64,000 nt of DNA, from contig OZ007016.1 of the NCBI GenBank assembly GCA_963931445.1, positions 1 through 64,000 of the forward strand, written 5' to 3'. The stretch comes from CALXVA01 sp944393025. Its GTDB lineage: Bacteria; Bacillota; Clostridia; TANB77; CAG-508. The notes beneath the pieces were generated by a model. It searched no databases, was not told where the DNA came from, and was given only the letters and a program-made list of their open reading frames with translations. Made by a program: the position numbers and the translations under genes. Of this stretch, positions 61,984 through 64,000 are shown piece by piece (within the stretch, counting starts at the first letter, position 1; every line of letters begins with the position of its first letter).

Positions 61984-64000
61984 TTATTTTTCTTCTTTTT
62001 TAATCATTACTTTTTTTATAATTAATGCTATACCTATTACTAATGTTAATCCAATAACAATTGCTAATCCATAATAGAATTTAACTTTACCAAATGGAGT
62101 AAGTATTATAATTCTTTCTGCTCTAGCACTATCAACTTCTGTTGGTTCTCTTGTTGGATCTTGGTTTCCTACTATTGAAAATGCCATTCTTCTTCCTACA
62201 GTATTGCTTATTTTAACTATTTCCACAATATTTCTATAAGTTAAATCATCTTCTGAATTATCTCCTGTAATTAACTGAGTTAATACTAATTCTTTTGGAG
62301 TTGTTTCTTCTCCTGGTTTTAACTCTTGTTTTAAATCTTCTGTCTTAATTATATAATTATATTTGTCTACAGAGTCTTTTAGTTTGTAATTTACAAGTGT
62401 ATCTTGTGGACTAGCTTCATTTATTAATTGATTCTTTTCAATTAAGTCCCATCCTTCATTTTTTGTTTTACTAAATTTAAAGTTATTTGCCACATAATCT
62501 ACAATCATATCTGCACTTGTTGTTACAACAGTCTCTTCATTTCCAGATTTTCCTAAATAGTAGAATCCTTTATTATTATAATCATATTCTCCAACATTTT
62601 TTACTTTAACTTCATAAGTTGCTTCTATTGTTGCACCATGCATTAGCTCTTCATCCATTGTTATTTGTATTAGCCCATGGTCATTATTTTTAACAATTTT
62701 GTCTATTTCATCTCTACATGAATTATGTTTTTTATATAATCCATTTTCATCTTTTTCACTCTCTATATTATATTCTTGATGTTTTAACCACATAACATTA
62801 TTGGCTTTATCTTTTACATCAACTAATATTGTTCCATTTGCTAATGTAACTTTAACATTAGTTACTTTTTTGTCTATTTCTAATTGTGCTTTTGGTCTTT
62901 CTTCTAATCCAAAATCTATTCCTTCTAATGTATATGATGGTAATCCATTACCTTCTGTAGATTGAGTATTTTTTTCAACTTCTGCAACAATAACACCTGT
63001 TTCTGCTATCATATATGTATTATCATTAAATTTAGTATATAATTCATTAATTTCATCTTGTGTATATGGTTCATTATACTCAGTTATATAATATGGTGAT
63101 GCTAATATTTCTGCTTTATTGTTAGTTACTCCTTCTTTACTGTAATTAATTACCTTTTCTCTACTCCATATCTCATCTTTTTTACTCCATATATCTTTTG
63201 CATCTGATACATTTTTTCCTTCTGAAGCAGCTATATCGTATCCATAAGTTGCAGTCTCATTTTGATTTTCTGTATCTGTATATGGTATATAATGATTATC
63301 TAAATCTGTAAAACCACTTTCTCCAATTCCTTTAGTTTCTACTCCAACTTGATATGTAGTAGATTTAAAATCTTGTCCATTGTATGAGGTTTTACTTGCA
63401 TTTGTTTCTGTAACATTATTTCCATAAGTGAATCTTACTATATAGTCTCCTGGTATATAACCACTAAATTCATAATTCCCATTAGCATCTGTTTGTGTTG
63501 TTTGCCATTTATAGTATTCTTCTCCTACAGTTTTTTCCACAAGTTCAACTGTAATTCCTTCTATTCCTTTTTCATCTTCTTCTCTTAATCCATTACCTAT
63601 AATTGCACCATCTAAATCCTCTGTTTTAGTTCTTTCATCTTCCCAAACATTTCCATTTATTTTTCTTTCATCATCTGTTAATTTAATAACATTTAATATT
63701 GGTGCCTCATCTTCATCATCTTCTTGTGGTCCTTGTTCTTTACTATAATTACTTGGTATAGAGTCTTTGTCTATTCTTCCTGCTATTACTGTATCATTTC
63801 CTATTTTACAATTATTTACCCCATAATGTGGTAATATTGTTCCTTCTTTATAATATGTTTTAAATGCTCCTATTTCTACTGCATTTTCTTTTTCACCTAA
63901 CTCTAATTTTCCTTCACTATTAGAATTTAATTTAAATGTTAAATATAAATATACTGTTTCTCCTGATGCTTGTTTTTCGTCAACATCAATTTCTAATTTA
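61984..64000 (-). CDS. SdrD-B-domain surface protein, paralogue of 53004 (partial)
   Basis: The frame is open from the right edge to 61984 (~671 codons visible). A GTG at 63540 is internal, not a start. The visible part corresponds to the C-terminal half of the 53004-57182 product. It has the stalk (LYLTFKLNSNSEGKLELGEK), an SdrD-B domain (NVWEDERTKTEDLDGAIIGN ... GNYEFSGYIPGDYIVRFTYG) and stalk motifs such as DEELMHGATIEATYEVKVKN. The end is ERIIILTPFG, a membrane helix and KKVMIKKEEK. High similarity over this length indicates recent duplication. The N-terminus lies outside the window. Confidence 0.85.
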   Translation of the reverse strand, partial: KLEIDVDEKQASGETVYLYLTFKLNSNSEGKLELGEKENAVEIGAFKTYYKEGTILPHYGVNNCKIGNDTVIAGRIDKDSIPSNYSKEQGPQEDDEDEAPILNVIKLTDDERKINGNVWEDERTKTEDLDGAIIGNGLREEDEKGIEGITVELVEKTVGEEYYKWQTTQTDANGNYEFSGYIPGDYIVRFTYGNNVTETNASKTSYNGQDFKSTTYQVGVETKGIGESGFTDLDNHYIPYTDTENQNETATYGYDIAASEGKNVSDAKDIWSKKDEIWSREKVINYSKEGVTNNKAEILASPYYITEYNEPYTQDEINELYTKFNDNTYMIAETGVIVAEVEKNTQSTEGNGLPSYTLEGIDFGLEERPKAQLEIDKKVTNVKVTLANGTILVDVKDKANNVMWLKHQEYNIESEKDENGLYKKHNSCRDEIDKIVKNNDHGLIQITMDEELMHGATIEATYEVKVKNVGEYDYNNKGFYYLGKSGNEETVVTTSADMIVDYVANNFKFSKTKNEGWDLIEKNQLINEASPQDTLVNYKLKDSVDKYNYIIKTEDLKQELKPGEETTPKELVLTQLITGDNSEDDLTYRNIVEIVKISNTVGRRMAFSIVGNQDPTREPTEVDSARAERIIILTPFGKVKFYYGLAIVIGLTLVIGIALIIKKVMIKKEEK

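Overview
The window reads as chromosome of a low-GC, AT-rich gut Firmicute, most likely a Clostridia-type lineage. Support for this: AGGAGG-type ribosome sites throughout, a spoIIE-type sporulation gene, a G5/SleB-like wall hydrolase, a choloylglycine (bile-salt) hydrolase, and giant SdrD-B/DUF11 surface proteins. No rRNA operon, CRISPR array or intact tRNA was seen. The only tRNA sequence is a 45-nt 3' fragment that looks like an attachment site.

About 1-35.3 kb is accessory DNA. Element A (before 1 to ~7.8 kb) has a replication gene and an excisionase on the minus strand and a divergent zinc-ribbon regulator. Its cargo slot holds a reverse transcriptase, a SLATT membrane effector and a small protein, and it closes with a tyrosine integrase beside a tRNA-Met fragment. 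An IS110 element sits exactly between the RT and SLATT genes. A 146-nt inverted-repeat-bounded region lies upstream of the RT. From 8 to 22 kb there is a defence island: a SWIM zinc-finger protein, a RloA/RloB (AbiL-like) pair, a DUF3800 gene with a partner gene and a convergent small RNA, and a type I R-M locus (hsdR-hsdM-hsdS) carrying its own tyrosine recombinase and a silent, broken second hsdS. Element B (24.5-31.6 kb) repeats the chassis of element A with different cargo. It has DnaC, replisome organizer, excisionase and a divergent XRE/zinc-ribbon regulator, then NUDIX-HIT/GNAT/NUDIX cargo, then a truncated integrase. An IS1634-like element with 195-bp flanking direct repeats sits at its left side. 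A second, partly decayed copy of the NUDIX/GNAT cargo, enlarged by a pyrophosphatase-glyoxalase fusion and a methyltransferase, follows at 32.2-35.3 kb.

From 35.4 kb on the content looks mostly chromosomal: a beta-propeller protein, an HNH + double adenine-methylase R-M pair, bile-salt hydrolase, exonuclease III, a G5 wall hydrolase, LemA/HtpX, TatD, AcpS, a WG-repeat protein, spoIIE (split by one apparent extra base) and three large secreted surface proteins, the last running off the right edge. An 18-bp motif recurs in the same orientation upstream of lemA, the WG-repeat gene and spoIIE.

The strongest candidates for undescribed biology are the RT-SLATT system with its upstream structured region, the DUF3800 pair with a convergent small RNA, the direct-repeat hsdS switching locus, and the repeated mobile chassis with exchangeable cargo. 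Non-ORF coordinates were counted by eye and may be off by one or two bases.
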